Origin: an uncultured Planctomycetaceae bacterium
GTDB taxonomy: Bacteria; Planctomycetota; Planctomycetia; Pirellulales; JACPPG01
Assembly (NCBI GenBank): GCA_945957305.1
Contig: CAMFLN010000092.1
Span: 1 to 8,509, forward strand
Direction: 5' to 3'
Length of the DNA: 8,509 nt
Positions 1 through 7,128 of the stretch are shown here, in pieces; positions within the stretch are counted from its first letter, which is position 1; the number at the start of each line of letters is the position of its first letter. The translations under genes and the position numbers were made by a program. The notes under the pieces were generated by a model that did no database searches, was not told the DNA's origin, and worked only from the letters and a program-made list of their open reading frames with translations.

Positions 1-2035
1 TTCCCCCCCTTTCGTCAAGGTGCCCAACACCGAGCAGCAACAGAAACTGCAAGAGTTGACGCAGTCGATCGCGCGGGGCGAGCAGCAGCTGGCCGGCGCG
101 ATCGCCGACGTTGACGCCGCGCAAGGAGCCTGGGAGGCGGAGACCGGCGCACGACCGCCGGTAGAATGGCGTGTCGCCGCACCCGCATCCATCACGGCCG
201 AAGGGGGCGCGACACTCGCGCGTCAGGAAGACGGTTCCTACCTGGCAACGGGACCCAACCCCGCGACTGACGTCTACACGATGACGCTCGACGGCGCGAG
301 CCTCGGCGCGAGTGGCACGATGACCGCCCTGCGCCTCGAAGCCCTCCCGGATGACAGTCTCCCCGCCAAGGGGCCTGGCCGCTCGCACAACGGCAATATT
401 GTGCTGACCCGCGTCACGGCCACGGTGGCTCCGGTGAACAAACCCGACGCCGCCTCGCCCAAGAAATTCAAAGCGGCCTGGGCCGATCACAGTCAGAAAG
501 ACTACGAGATCGCCGGAGCCATCGACGAAGAGCCTCGTTCAGGCTGGGCCATTCTGCCAGAATCGGGCAAGCCGCATTTCGCCGTGTTCCAGTTTGCCGA
601 GCCAGTGTCGCTGGCGGCGGATCAGCAACTTACGGTGTCGTTCGAATTCCGTTCGCAGTTTGCAGAACACCAACTCGGTCGCTTCCGTGTCACGTGGACC
701 GACGCGCCCGATCCGCGCGAGGCCGTGACGCTGCCCGAGAACGTGCGCCAGGCGTTGGCCGTCGCCCCGGCAGCGCGCAATGACGCGCAGCAGGCCGAGA
801 TTCGCAAGTTCTATCGCGAGAACGTGTCGCCGCGCTACAAGGAGTTGCAGGACCACCTAGCCGCGCAGAAGAAGCAACATGACGAGATGGAGAAAGCGAT
901 TCCCACCTCGATGGTCATGCAAGAGATGGAGAAGCCGCGCGAAACCTTCATGCTCTTGCGCGGCCAATACGACAAACGGGGCGAGCCGGTGACACCCGGC
1001 GTACCCGCCGCCTTACCGCCGTTACCAGCCGGGGCGCCGGCCAATCGGCTGGGCCTGGCAAAGTGGCTGGTCGATCCTGAGCAACCGCTGATGTCGCGCG
1101 TCATGGTGAACCGCTATTGGCAGATGTTCTTCGGCGTGGGGTTAGTGAAGACTGCCGAGGACTTTGGTTCGCAAGGAGAGTTGCCGAGCCATCCCGATCT
1201 GCTCGACTGGCTGGCCGTCGAATTCCGCGATCCCGCGGTGAGCTCAGCCGGCGAAACGGCCCGCGCGTGGGACGTGAAGCGGCTGGTGCGATTGATCGTC
1301 ACCTCGGCCACGTATCGTCAATCTTCGGTGGTGCATCCCGAGTTGCTGGCCCGCGATCCTGAGAATCGCTTGTTGGCACGTGCTCCCCGCGGACGGTTGA
1401 TTGCGGAATTCATTCGCGATCAGGCCTTGGCCGTGAGCGGCTTGCTCGATGGCCGAATTGGCGGGGCGAGTGTTTCTCCTTATCAACCGGCCGGACTGTG
1501 GGAGGAATTGGCCTACCGCGCCGACGGATCGAATTGGACGGCGCAAAGCTATACGCAGAGTCACGGCGCCGATCTGTATCGGCGGACCATGTACACATTC
1601 TGGAAGCGGACCTCCCCGCCGCCGACCCTGGTGACATTCGATGCGCCTGACCGCGAGACATGTACTGTACGGCGGGCGACCACCAATACGCCGCTCCAGG
1701 CGCTCGTGCTGCTCAATGATCCGACGTATGTCGAATCAGCCCGTAAGCTGGCCGAACGCATGCTGACCGAAGCACCGGCGACGCCCAGCGGGCGGATTGA
1801 ATTCGCCTTCCGCCTGGCGACAGCTCGGCGGCCCAGCGAGTTCGAACAAAGCGTGCTGCAGCGGGTGTACTCCGAGCAATTGGCTCACTACCGGGCGAAC
1901 CCCGACGCCGCGCAAAAGCTGCTTTCTGTCGGAGAAAGCCCACGAAATGACAAGCTCGACACCGCGGAACTGGCGGCCTGGACGATGGTCGCCAGCATGA
2001 TTTTGAATCTCGACGAGACACTGACCAAGGGCTGA
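1..2035 (+). CDS. PSD1/DUF1553 protein, 3' part of a planctomycete DUF1549-DUF1553 protein (5' end outside window)
   Basis: The reading frame is open from the first base. A GTG at 20 is not taken as the start, because in-frame codons upstream of it encode PFVK, which continues the linker, and family members normally begin with a cytochrome c-like (PSCyt1) and a DUF1549 (PSCyt2) domain missing here. About 677 residues are visible, against roughly 1000 or more for full family members (recalled). In order: a coiled-coil-like stretch (about 40-150); a beta-rich segment resembling a discoidin or carbohydrate-binding module (about 165-715) with [13 protein letters not shown] and a [12 protein letters not shown] motif; a second charged helix (about 800-900); then DUF1553. 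DUF1553 hallmarks are NRYWQMFFG (1109-1135), WDVKRL followed by [12 protein letters not shown] (from 1268), and [13 protein letters not shown] followed by [14 protein letters not shown] (1637-1723). The function is not established; it is probably an envelope protein acting with the DUF1501 product encoded 100 bp downstream. Confidence 0.93.
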   Translation, partial: SPPFVKVPNTEQQQKLQELTQSIARGEQQLAGAIADVDAAQGAWEAETGARPPVEWRVAAPASITAEGGATLARQEDGSYLATGPNPATDVYTMTLDGASLGASGTMTALRLEALPDDSLPAKGPGRSHNGNIVLTRVTATVAPVNKPDAASPKKFKAAWADHSQKDYEIAGAIDEEPRSGWAILPESGKPHFAVFQFAEPVSLAADQQLTVSFEFRSQFAEHQLGRFRVTWTDAPDPREAVTLPENVRQALAVAPAARNDAQQAEIRKFYRENVSPRYKELQDHLAAQKKQHDEMEKAIPTSMVMQEMEKPRETFMLLRGQYDKRGEPVTPGVPAALPPLPAGAPANRLGLAKWLVDPEQPLMSRVMVNRYWQMFFGVGLVKTAEDFGSQGELPSHPDLLDWLAVEFRDPAVSSAGETARAWDVKRLVRLIVTSATYRQSSVVHPELLARDPENRLLARAPRGRLIAEFIRDQALAVSGLLDGRIGGASVSPYQPAGLWEELAYRADGSNWTAQSYTQSHGADLYRRTMYTFWKRTSPPPTLVTFDAPDRETCTVRRATTNTPLQALVLLNDPTYVESARKLAERMLTEAPATPSGRIEFAFRLATARRPSEFEQSVLQRVYSEQLAHYRANPDAAQKLLSVGESPRNDKLDTAELAAWTMVASMILNLDETLTKG

Positions 2036-2125
2036 GTTAGGCGTTGGTAACGGGACAATACTGGGTGGCGCCTTCACCCCCGACCGTTTGCCGACAACTG
2101 ACGACGAGTTACTGCCTACTGTTCT

Positions 2126-2130
2126 GAGAG
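2126..2130 (+). promoter_or_regulatory. Weak ribosome binding site deciding the DUF1501 start
   Basis: GAGAG lies 5 bases before the ATG at 2136. It supports this ATG over an in-frame TTG at 2088, which has no purine-rich site before it. Confidence 0.45.
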
Positions 2131-2135
2131 CGAAT

Positions 2136-3644
2136 ATGAAATCACTAGATCAACACGACCAGCAGCAGCGTCAACTCGAAGAGCAGCAATTGCTCCTCAC
2201 GCGGCGGCACTTTTTTGGCCGCACGGCGACCGGCATCGGCACCGTCGCGTTGGCGTCGCTGTTGAATCCAGAGTTGTTCGCGGCGACACCCAGCGGCGAT
2301 GGCGCAGCGGCGCTAGCGACCCATGGCGCCTTGCCGCTGCTGCATTTTGCCCCGCGGGCGAAGCGAGTGATCTTTTTGTTCATGTCGGGCGGACCCTCCG
2401 CCATCGACTTGTTCAACTATCAGCCCAAGCTGCGCGACCATCACGGCCAGGAGTTGCCTGACAGCGTGCGGCAGGGGCAACGCATCACGGGTATGACCTC
2501 GGGGCAAAAGTCGTTTCCGTGCGTGGCGCCGATGTTCGAGTTTGCACAGCACGGGCAGGCGGGGACCTGGGTCAGCGAACTGCTGCCGCATACCGCGACG
2601 ATCGTGGATCGCATCGCGGTGATCAATTCGCTCAATACCGAAGCGATCAATCACGATCCGGCGACGACGTACATCCAGACCGGCGCGCAGCAGCCGGGCC
2701 GACCCAGCCTCGGCTCGTGGCTCAGCTATGGACTGGGGAGCGAGAACCAGAACTTGCCGGGCTTCGTGGTGATGATCTCGCAAGGAAGCGGCAACAAGAC
2801 GGACCAACCCCTGTTCTCCCGGCTGTGGGGCAGCGGGTTTATTCCCAGTCAGCATCAAGGGGTCCGCTTCCGTTCAGGCGACGACCCGGTGCTGTACCTC
2901 TCGAATCCGCCAGGCGTGGATGCTGCTTCGCGCCGACGGATGCTCGACGGCGTGGGGGAGTTGAATCGCGTGGCGGCGCAGTCGTTTGGCGATCCCGAGA
3001 TTAACACTCGCATCGCGCAGTACGAGATGGCTTTCCGCATGCAGTCGAGCGTGCCGGAATTGACCGATTTTTCGGACGAGTCGCGGCACACGGTCGAGAT
3101 GTACGGCATCGACGACAGCGGTGTCGACGGCGGCTTCGCGCGGAACTGCCTGCTCGCGCGGCGCATGGTCGAACGTGGCGTGCGATTCGTGCAACTGATG
3201 CATCGCGGTTGGGATCAACACAGCAGCCTGCCGAAGCAAATCCGCGGCCAGTGCAAAGATGTCGATCAACCCAGCGCCGCCTTGGTCAAGGACCTGCACG
3301 CGCGCGGGTTGCTCGAAGAGACGCTGGTCGTCTGGGGGGGAGAGTTCGGACGCACCGTCTACAGCCAGGGAGCATTGACCAAGGACAATTACGGTCGCGA
3401 CCATCACGGCCGCTGTTTCAGCTTGTGGATGGCTGGCGGTGGAATCAAGCCAGGCATGACGTACGGCGCCACGGACGAGTATTGCTACAACATCACGCAA
3501 GACCCGGTGCATATCCACGACTTCAACGCCACGCTCTTGCACTGCCTGGGGATCGATCACACGCGATTGACGTATCGCTTTCAGGGGCGCGACTTCCGCT
3601 TGACCGACGTGCACGGCAACGTTGTCAACGCATTATTGGCGTAG
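2136..3644 (+). CDS. DUF1501 family protein with Tat signal
   Basis: The 502-residue protein belongs to DUF1501, whose fold is related to alkaline phosphatase/sulfatase enzymes; its substrate is unknown. The N-terminus has a glutamine-rich stretch (residues 5-20), then a twin-arginine motif TRRHFFGR (22-29) and a hydrophobic core to about 45, so export by Tat is likely. Family motifs are [14 protein letters not shown] (80-93), [13 protein letters not shown] (171-183), [14 protein letters not shown] (188-201), GWDQH (358-362), [11 protein letters not shown] (397-407), GRDHHGRC (420-427) and [16 protein letters not shown] (459-474). The conserved Asp, His and Glu in these motifs are candidate metal or catalytic ligands, by inference from the fold. 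The C-terminus reads [14 protein letters not shown], typical of planctomycete members, so the gene looks full length. It follows the DUF1553 gene on the same strand by 100 bp, the usual tandem, and co-transcription is likely. ATG 2136 was chosen because Tat motifs normally lie near the start. Confidence 0.95.
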   Translation: MKSLDQHDQQQRQLEEQQLLLTRRHFFGRTATGIGTVALASLLNPELFAATPSGDGAAALATHGALPLLHFAPRAKRVIFLFMSGGPSAIDLFNYQPKLRDHHGQELPDSVRQGQRITGMTSGQKSFPCVAPMFEFAQHGQAGTWVSELLPHTATIVDRIAVINSLNTEAINHDPATTYIQTGAQQPGRPSLGSWLSYGLGSENQNLPGFVVMISQGSGNKTDQPLFSRLWGSGFIPSQHQGVRFRSGDDPVLYLSNPPGVDAASRRRMLDGVGELNRVAAQSFGDPEINTRIAQYEMAFRMQSSVPELTDFSDESRHTVEMYGIDDSGVDGGFARNCLLARRMVERGVRFVQLMHRGWDQHSSLPKQIRGQCKDVDQPSAALVKDLHARGLLEETLVVWGGEFGRTVYSQGALTKDNYGRDHHGRCFSLWMAGGGIKPGMTYGATDEYCYNITQDPVHIHDFNATLLHCLGIDHTRLTYRFQGRDFRLTDVHGNVVNALLA

Positions 3645-3681
3645 CGCTTACACTGCCATCGAGTCGCCGGCGCTCGTTCAG

Positions 3682-3710
3682 GCCAGCGAGGCATGCTGCG
3701 CTCGGCTGGC
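3682..3710. terminator. Candidate bidirectional terminator hairpin between convergent genes
   Basis: GCCAGCGAG (3682-3690) pairs with CTCGGCTGGC (3701-3710), with one bulged C and a 10-base loop. It sits in the 69-bp gap between the DUF1501 stop (3644) and the MFS gene stop (3714), where both transcripts should end. There is no clear T tract on either strand, so intrinsic termination is uncertain. Confidence 0.35.
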
Positions 3711-3713
3711 TAG

Positions 3714-5012
3714 TCAACAACTAGTGCCCCGGGCCGCGCCGACGGACGATTCGTCGGGCAACGTCGGCACCGGCGCGAGAAATGACGCCAGCGCCAGTCC
3801 CATGCTTATCAGAGCCAGGACGAAAAACATCGGCGCATAGCTACCGCTCAGCGCGTGACTCTCGGCCATCAACTCGGGGCCAAGCGCCGAGGCCAGCACC
3901 GTGCCGAATTGCGCAGCGGCTTGAATGCGGCCGAGATGTTGCCGGCCGAACAAATGGCCAAAGGCCGCAAAGAAGACGACGGTCACTATTCCGCCCGAGA
4001 GCCCGATCGCCAGGGCATACACCCGCGCCCCATGGATCGTTTCGATCGAGGGAAAAATGACCAGCGCCGTGGCCAAGAGCATGAGACCGCAACCAAGTAG
4101 TTTGACGACGCGCTCGCGCGAGGCGAGCGCGCCGGCGATTAAATTCGCTAGCAAGCCGACGCCGGTCAAAATGGCCATGATCTCGACGGCGTGCCTGGCG
4201 GCAATGCCGCGCTCGGCCAACATCGATTCATTGAACAGGGTTACGCCCGACCAGACGAGATTGAACGCACACGCGCCGAGCAGAACAGCCCAAAAGGCCG
4301 GTGCCGCTAGCGCCTGCGCGAAAGAGAAGGAGTCGCTCGCGCTTTCCGATCGAACGAGTGCCGGGTCCGGAGCATCCGGCGGAACACCGCACGACTCGGG
4401 CGTGCTGCGCGCCAGGAACCAAAAGATCGGCACCAAGGCGCCGAGCGCGAACCCTAAATTCTGCCAGGCGCCGCGCCAGCCCCAGGCTTCGATCGCCGCG
4501 CCCATGCCGATGACGCTGCCGATAAAGCCGAACGTGAGCAAGACGGCGAACAATCCCATGGCCAGCCCCAGGCGACGACTGAACCATTTGCCGATGATCG
4601 CCATACTGACGACGGACAGCGCGCTCTGCCCGAACCCGCGCACGAGAATCAAGGTGACCAAGAGTGAAATCGTGCCGCGCGCCGCGGCCATTCCCACGAC
4701 CGAGAGTGCGAGCCCTGCGGTCACCATGACCAAGGCCGTGCGTACTCCCCGGCGATCAATCAAGCGACCGACCGGCCAGCAAAACACAGCCCCCAGGAGC
4801 GATGCGATCAGGTTGATGCGCGCGTACAGCACACGATCCATCTGCAAATCTTGCAGCAGGCGCTCCGTCACCAGACCCAGGCCGTGAGTGCGCCCGGGCA
4901 AAGTTGCCGTCATGGCCAATGAAGCGACGATCACATTGATCCAACCGTAGTAAAACGGTAGTCGGGCCGGCCAAGATCGACCGGGTCTGGCGACAAGGGT
5001 GCTGTTATTCAT
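3714..5012 (-). CDS. MFS transporter, OFA/monocarboxylate-like
   Basis: The 432-residue protein is a typical major facilitator of about 12 membrane segments in two halves. A short cytoplasmic N-terminus leads to FYYGW (20-24), a sequence common at TM1 of oxalate/formate and monocarboxylate-like carriers. The loop 2-3 signature is GRLIDRRGVRTAL (82-94). KWFSRRLGLAMG (142-153) is also typical of this subgroup, as is STPESCGVPPDAP (203-215) at the start of the central cytoplasmic loop (about 203-235). The second half runs from about 236 to 413, followed by a short soluble tail. It should be a proton-coupled carrier or exchanger in the inner membrane; the substrate, perhaps a small carboxylate, cannot be read from sequence. 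The start is the ATG that overlaps the upstream gene's stop as ATGA (5009-5012). A GAGG (5024-5027 on the minus strand) lies 11 bases upstream. An in-frame extension to 5237 would only translate the neighbour's DNA out of frame, so it was rejected. Confidence 0.9.
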   Translation of the reverse strand: MNNSTLVARPGRSWPARLPFYYGWINVIVASLAMTATLPGRTHGLGLVTERLLQDLQMDRVLYARINLIASLLGAVFCWPVGRLIDRRGVRTALVMVTAGLALSVVGMAAARGTISLLVTLILVRGFGQSALSVVSMAIIGKWFSRRLGLAMGLFAVLLTFGFIGSVIGMGAAIEAWGWRGAWQNLGFALGALVPIFWFLARSTPESCGVPPDAPDPALVRSESASDSFSFAQALAAPAFWAVLLGACAFNLVWSGVTLFNESMLAERGIAARHAVEIMAILTGVGLLANLIAGALASRERVVKLLGCGLMLLATALVIFPSIETIHGARVYALAIGLSGGIVTVVFFAAFGHLFGRQHLGRIQAAAQFGTVLASALGPELMAESHALSGSYAPMFFVLALISMGLALASFLAPVPTLPDESSVGAARGTSC

Positions 5013-5635
5013 GTCGTGCGCAACCTCGGGAGTCCACGCGTCATCAGCCACGCGCAGGCGAGTCCAAAAAACAGGACCAGCCCCGCCCAACGGATCATGC
5101 CCGCTTCGTAGACCACCATGCCGTTGAACACAATGAACAGCATAAAGCTGTGCAAGGCGCGATCGATCCACACGGGACGCGCGGCGTAGCCGGCCGGCGA
5201 CATCCACCACCACAGCATGTCCGCCGTCCACAGCCACGTGAAGAGATAAGAAATATAAATGCCCTCGCCGACACCGCTGACCTCGCGCGTGTGCTCAAAC
5301 GCATGGGCGTGCGACCACTGATGATAAAAGTGGTATGCCATGCCGAGGTGCACCCAGAAGCAGATGATCGACCACGTCCAAGCCAGGCGGGCCAACTTTC
5401 CGCGCGGCGTCTCGGCGCGCCAGTCTTGCTGGTCCAAACGCATCATCAGGCACAGGGCCAGGGAGTACCACATGAGCGATAGTCGCACCGTGTTGCGGGT
5501 AAGCAACTCGCCCGGATCCGCCGCGAGCTTCAACGACAGGCCGATCGTCGCGGCCAAGAGCGCGATCCCTCCGCCAATGACCGACACGGCCATGGACGTA
5601 CTGGTCTTCGCTGGCGAGAGATGGGGGCGGGACAT
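5009..5635 (-). CDS. Histidine-rich integral membrane protein of unknown function
   Basis: I do not recognise a named family. The 208-residue protein has about six hydrophobic segments, near residues 16-38, 48-66, 82-104, 125-145, 160-178 and 181-198. The end of segment 3 and the following loop hold a striking histidine cluster, HLGMAYHFYHQWSHAHAFEH (H96, 102, 105, 109, 111, 115), followed by WTADMLWWW in segment 4. Another histidine (H162) is in segment 5. Binding of metal or heme by these histidines is possible but is inference. The stop overlaps the MFS start (ATGA), so the two are probably translationally coupled and the products may work together. The ATG at 5635 was chosen because it gives a short polar N-terminus before TM1. 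No Shine-Dalgarno sequence is seen there, nor at the alternative ATG at 5593 (residue 15), so the exact start is uncertain. Loop charge fits a real membrane protein. Confidence 0.8.
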   Translation of the reverse strand: MSRPHLSPAKTSTSMAVSVIGGGIALLAATIGLSLKLAADPGELLTRNTVRLSLMWYSLALCLMMRLDQQDWRAETPRGKLARLAWTWSIICFWVHLGMAYHFYHQWSHAHAFEHTREVSGVGEGIYISYLFTWLWTADMLWWWMSPAGYAARPVWIDRALHSFMLFIVFNGMVVYEAGMIRWAGLVLFFGLACAWLMTRGLPRLRTT

Positions 5636-5668
5636 ATTTCGATGTATTGGCGGGTAAAGCAGGGTCTC

Positions 5669-5692
5669 TCGGCCGGCTCTTTCCGCGGCCGA
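5669..5692. other. GC-rich hairpin upstream of the minus-strand unit
   Basis: TCGGCCG (5669-5675) and CGGCCGA (5686-5692) form a perfect 7-bp stem around a 10-base loop. It lies 34 bases upstream of the membrane protein start, so it may be in its 5' leader or form a regulatory site. The A-rich run follows it only on the plus strand, so it is not a canonical terminator for either direction. Confidence 0.3.
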
Positions 5693-5793
5693 AACAAAAA
5701 CGTGCAAGGTGCTGCAAGTATACCCTGGCCCGAGCACCAATTCTGACAACGGCCGCCGTCCCTTCCGCGGCACCCGCCGGATGCAGCTTCCTT

Positions 5794-5808
5794 CGGAGCA
5801 GCGCTCCG
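5794..5808. promoter_or_regulatory. Short hairpin or binding site in the divergent gap
   Basis: CGGAGC (5794-5799) and GCTCCG (5803-5808) form a perfect 6-bp inverted repeat around AGC. It lies 5 bases before a larger palindrome in the divergent intergenic region. Role unknown. Confidence 0.25.
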
Positions 5809-5812
5809 TGTA

Positions 5813-5832
5813 CTCTCAATTGCAATTCAGAG
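5813..5832. promoter_or_regulatory. 20-bp operator-like palindrome between divergent genes
   Basis: CTCT-C-AATTGCAATT-C-AGAG matches its own reverse complement at 18 of 20 positions, with a perfect 10-bp core (5818-5827). The AT-rich core stands out from the GC-rich surroundings. It lies 71 bp before the propeller gene start and about 180 bp before the minus-strand membrane gene. This position and symmetry suit a dimeric regulator. I could not assign convincing -35/-10 boxes in this gap. Confidence 0.4.
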
Positions 5833-5892
5833 ACAAGGATTCGCCCACCCTTGAGCATTGCTTAAACATCTCCCCGCCCCACGCACCGCAGC

Positions 5893-5896
5893 AGGA
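5893..5896 (+). promoter_or_regulatory. Ribosome binding site deciding the propeller gene start
   Basis: AGGA lies 7 bases before the ATG at 5904. It supports this start over upstream in-frame codons, and it places the Tat motif at residues 10-15. Confidence 0.6.
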
Positions 5897-5903
5897 ACCG
5901 ACC

Positions 5904-7001
5904 ATGCGCATAAATCGCCGCTCAAACGTCTCGCGTCGCCAGTTTCTCGCCACGACCGCGGCCGGCTCGGTGGCGCTGGCCGGAGTGCCCACGATCCTGA
6001 CCGCGAAGAAAACCGATTCGCCCCTGGTCGTCGGCGAAGGGGAATATCGCTACGAAGTGCAGCACGATTGGCCGCAACTGCCCGAGCAATTCACCTGGCA
6101 GACCACGCACAACGTCGCCGTCGACAAGTCGGGCTGCCTCTACGTGATTCACGAGGGGAAGGCCGACCTGAAGGATCACCCGGCGATCTTTGTGTTCGAT
6201 CCCGAGGGCAAATACATCCGCTCGTTCGGCAAGCAGTTCCAGGGGGGTGGGCACGGCATCGAGATCCGCGAGGACAACGGACAGGAGTACCTCTACGTCT
6301 GCGCTTACCAGCATCTCAAGACGTTTGCCAAGCTCGATCTGAAAGGGGAAACCGTGTGGCAAAAATACGCGCCGATGGAGTCGGGCGTATACGCCGCCGA
6401 GGAAGACACGAAGCCGACCGGCAAATGGGGGCGCGACCGGTTCCTGCCGACGAACTTCGCCTTCCTTGATGACGGTGGCTTTCTGCTGGCCGACGGCTAC
6501 GGAGCGTTCTACATCCACCAATACGACAAGGACGCCCATTGGAAGTCGTGCTTCGGCGGACCCGGCGAAGGGCAAGGGAAATTCAACACGCCCCATGGGC
6601 TGTGGGTCGATCGCCGCGCGGGACGCGAACCCTCAATCGTCGTGTGCGATCGCGCTAATCACACACTGCAATATTTCACCATGGACGGCAAGTACAAGGA
6701 AACGCTGACCGGGTACGGCTTGCCGGCCAATGCCGAAACTTGGAAGAACCTGCTGGTCATTCCCGAGTTGCACGCGCGGATCACACTACTCAATGACAAG
6801 AACGAAGTCGTCGCGCGCCTGGGTGATGACGTCGCTCGGATCACCAGTGAAGGGGGCATGAAGATCCGCGGCGATCGCAATGCCTGGCAAGCCGGCAAAT
6901 TCGTCCATCCGCACGATGCCTGCTTCGGCCAAGATGGCAGCATCTTCGTCGCCGAGTGGGTCGCCACCGGCCGTGTCTCGCGGTTGCGACGCGTATCGTA
7001 A
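5904..7001 (+). CDS. Tat-exported NHL-repeat/6-bladed beta-propeller protein, alpha-amidating-lyase-like
   Basis: The 365-residue protein starts with a twin-arginine signal: VSRRQFLATTAAGS (9-22), then hydrophobic residues to about 33. It is therefore probably exported folded. The rest is a series of NHL-type blades. Recognisable units are THNVAVDKSGCLYVIHEG (68-85), FVFDPEGKYIRSFG (96-109), HGIEIREDNGQEYLYVCA (117-134), FAFLDDGGFLLADGYG (185-200), TPHGLWVDRRAG (229-240) with IVVCDRANHTLQYF (245-258), and HPHDACFGQDGSIFVAEW (335-352). The pattern His-Gly-x3-Asp followed by a hydrophobic strand resembles peptidyl-alpha-hydroxyglycine alpha-amidating lyase, where three such histidines bind zinc. 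H231 and H337 are the best candidates here, with H69 or H117 as third. Catalysis is not proven, since many planctomycete NHL proteins are only binding scaffolds. It is divergent from the membrane protein/MFS unit and may share regulation with it. ATG 5904 is fixed by AGGA 7 bases upstream and by the Tat motif. Confidence 0.88.
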   Translation: MRINRRSNVSRRQFLATTAAGSVALAGVPTILTAKKTDSPLVVGEGEYRYEVQHDWPQLPEQFTWQTTHNVAVDKSGCLYVIHEGKADLKDHPAIFVFDPEGKYIRSFGKQFQGGGHGIEIREDNGQEYLYVCAYQHLKTFAKLDLKGETVWQKYAPMESGVYAAEEDTKPTGKWGRDRFLPTNFAFLDDGGFLLADGYGAFYIHQYDKDAHWKSCFGGPGEGQGKFNTPHGLWVDRRAGREPSIVVCDRANHTLQYFTMDGKYKETLTGYGLPANAETWKNLLVIPELHARITLLNDKNEVVARLGDDVARITSEGGMKIRGDRNAWQAGKFVHPHDACFGQDGSIFVAEWVATGRVSRLRRVS

Positions 7002-7030
7002 GAAGCCCTGCCCGTAGCTAGTAGTTATTG

Positions 7031-7102
7031 GTGCCACTGCTGGCTGGTCCAGCAGTGGAAAGACATCGAGCACATCACTGCTGGACAAGCCAGCAGTGCC
7101 AC
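7031..7102. repeat. Pair of inverted palindromic elements (REP/BIME-like)
   Basis: Two hairpin units share the stem CACTGCTGG/CCAGCAGTG around 5-base loops. Unit 1 has a perfect 10-bp stem (7034-7043 with 7049-7058, loop CTGGT). Unit 2 has 9 bp (7076-7084 with 7090-7098, loop ACAAG). Unit 2 is the inverted copy of unit 1, so 7031-7057 can also pair with 7076-7102 over 27 bp with two mismatches, leaving an 18-base loop. Such paired, intergenic, inverted palindromes are the design of REP/BIME elements. From memory, very similar sequences occur many times in planctomycete genomes, but this was not checked. Because it lies between two co-oriented genes it could terminate or attenuate transcription, or stabilise the upstream mRNA. 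No T tract follows. Confidence 0.85.
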
Positions 7103-7128
7103 ACGAGGAGTTCTCAGAAGTTTCTCGC

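Noticed and set aside
2088..2135. TTG start extending the DUF1501 protein by 16 residues
   Set aside because: There is no ribosome binding site before it, and it would push the Tat motif further from the N-terminus. ATG 2136 has GAGAG at the right distance.
2874..3614. 246-codon open frame on the minus strand opposite the DUF1501 gene
   Set aside because: It has no family motif and is rich in Arg, His, Ala and Val. The plus strand carries many conserved DUF1501 motifs over the same bases.
3925..4887. 320-codon open frame on the plus strand opposite the MFS gene
   Set aside because: The product is rich in Arg, Pro, Ser and Thr with no recognisable motif, as expected for the antisense of a GC-rich membrane gene.
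5013..5237. In-frame 75-residue N-terminal extension of the MFS protein
   Set aside because: It reads the upstream membrane gene in another frame, gives a non-hydrophobic Arg-rich sequence, and would break the ATGA coupling.
5636..5773. 46-residue N-terminal extension of the small membrane protein
   Set aside because: The extension is not hydrophobic, looks like translated intergenic DNA and runs through the 5669-5692 hairpin.
5709..5903. 65-residue N-terminal extension of the propeller protein
   Set aside because: It would bury the Tat signal and translate the operator-like palindrome. AGGA supports ATG 5904.
5922..6596. 224-codon open frame on the minus strand opposite the propeller gene
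   Set aside because: No motif is seen in it, and the plus-strand frame is clearly the coding one with Tat signal and NHL blades.
7096..7128. GTG start for the DHS-like gene
   Set aside because: It lies inside the palindromic repeat, so a start there would depend on repeat DNA; ATG 7129 has its own purine-rich site.
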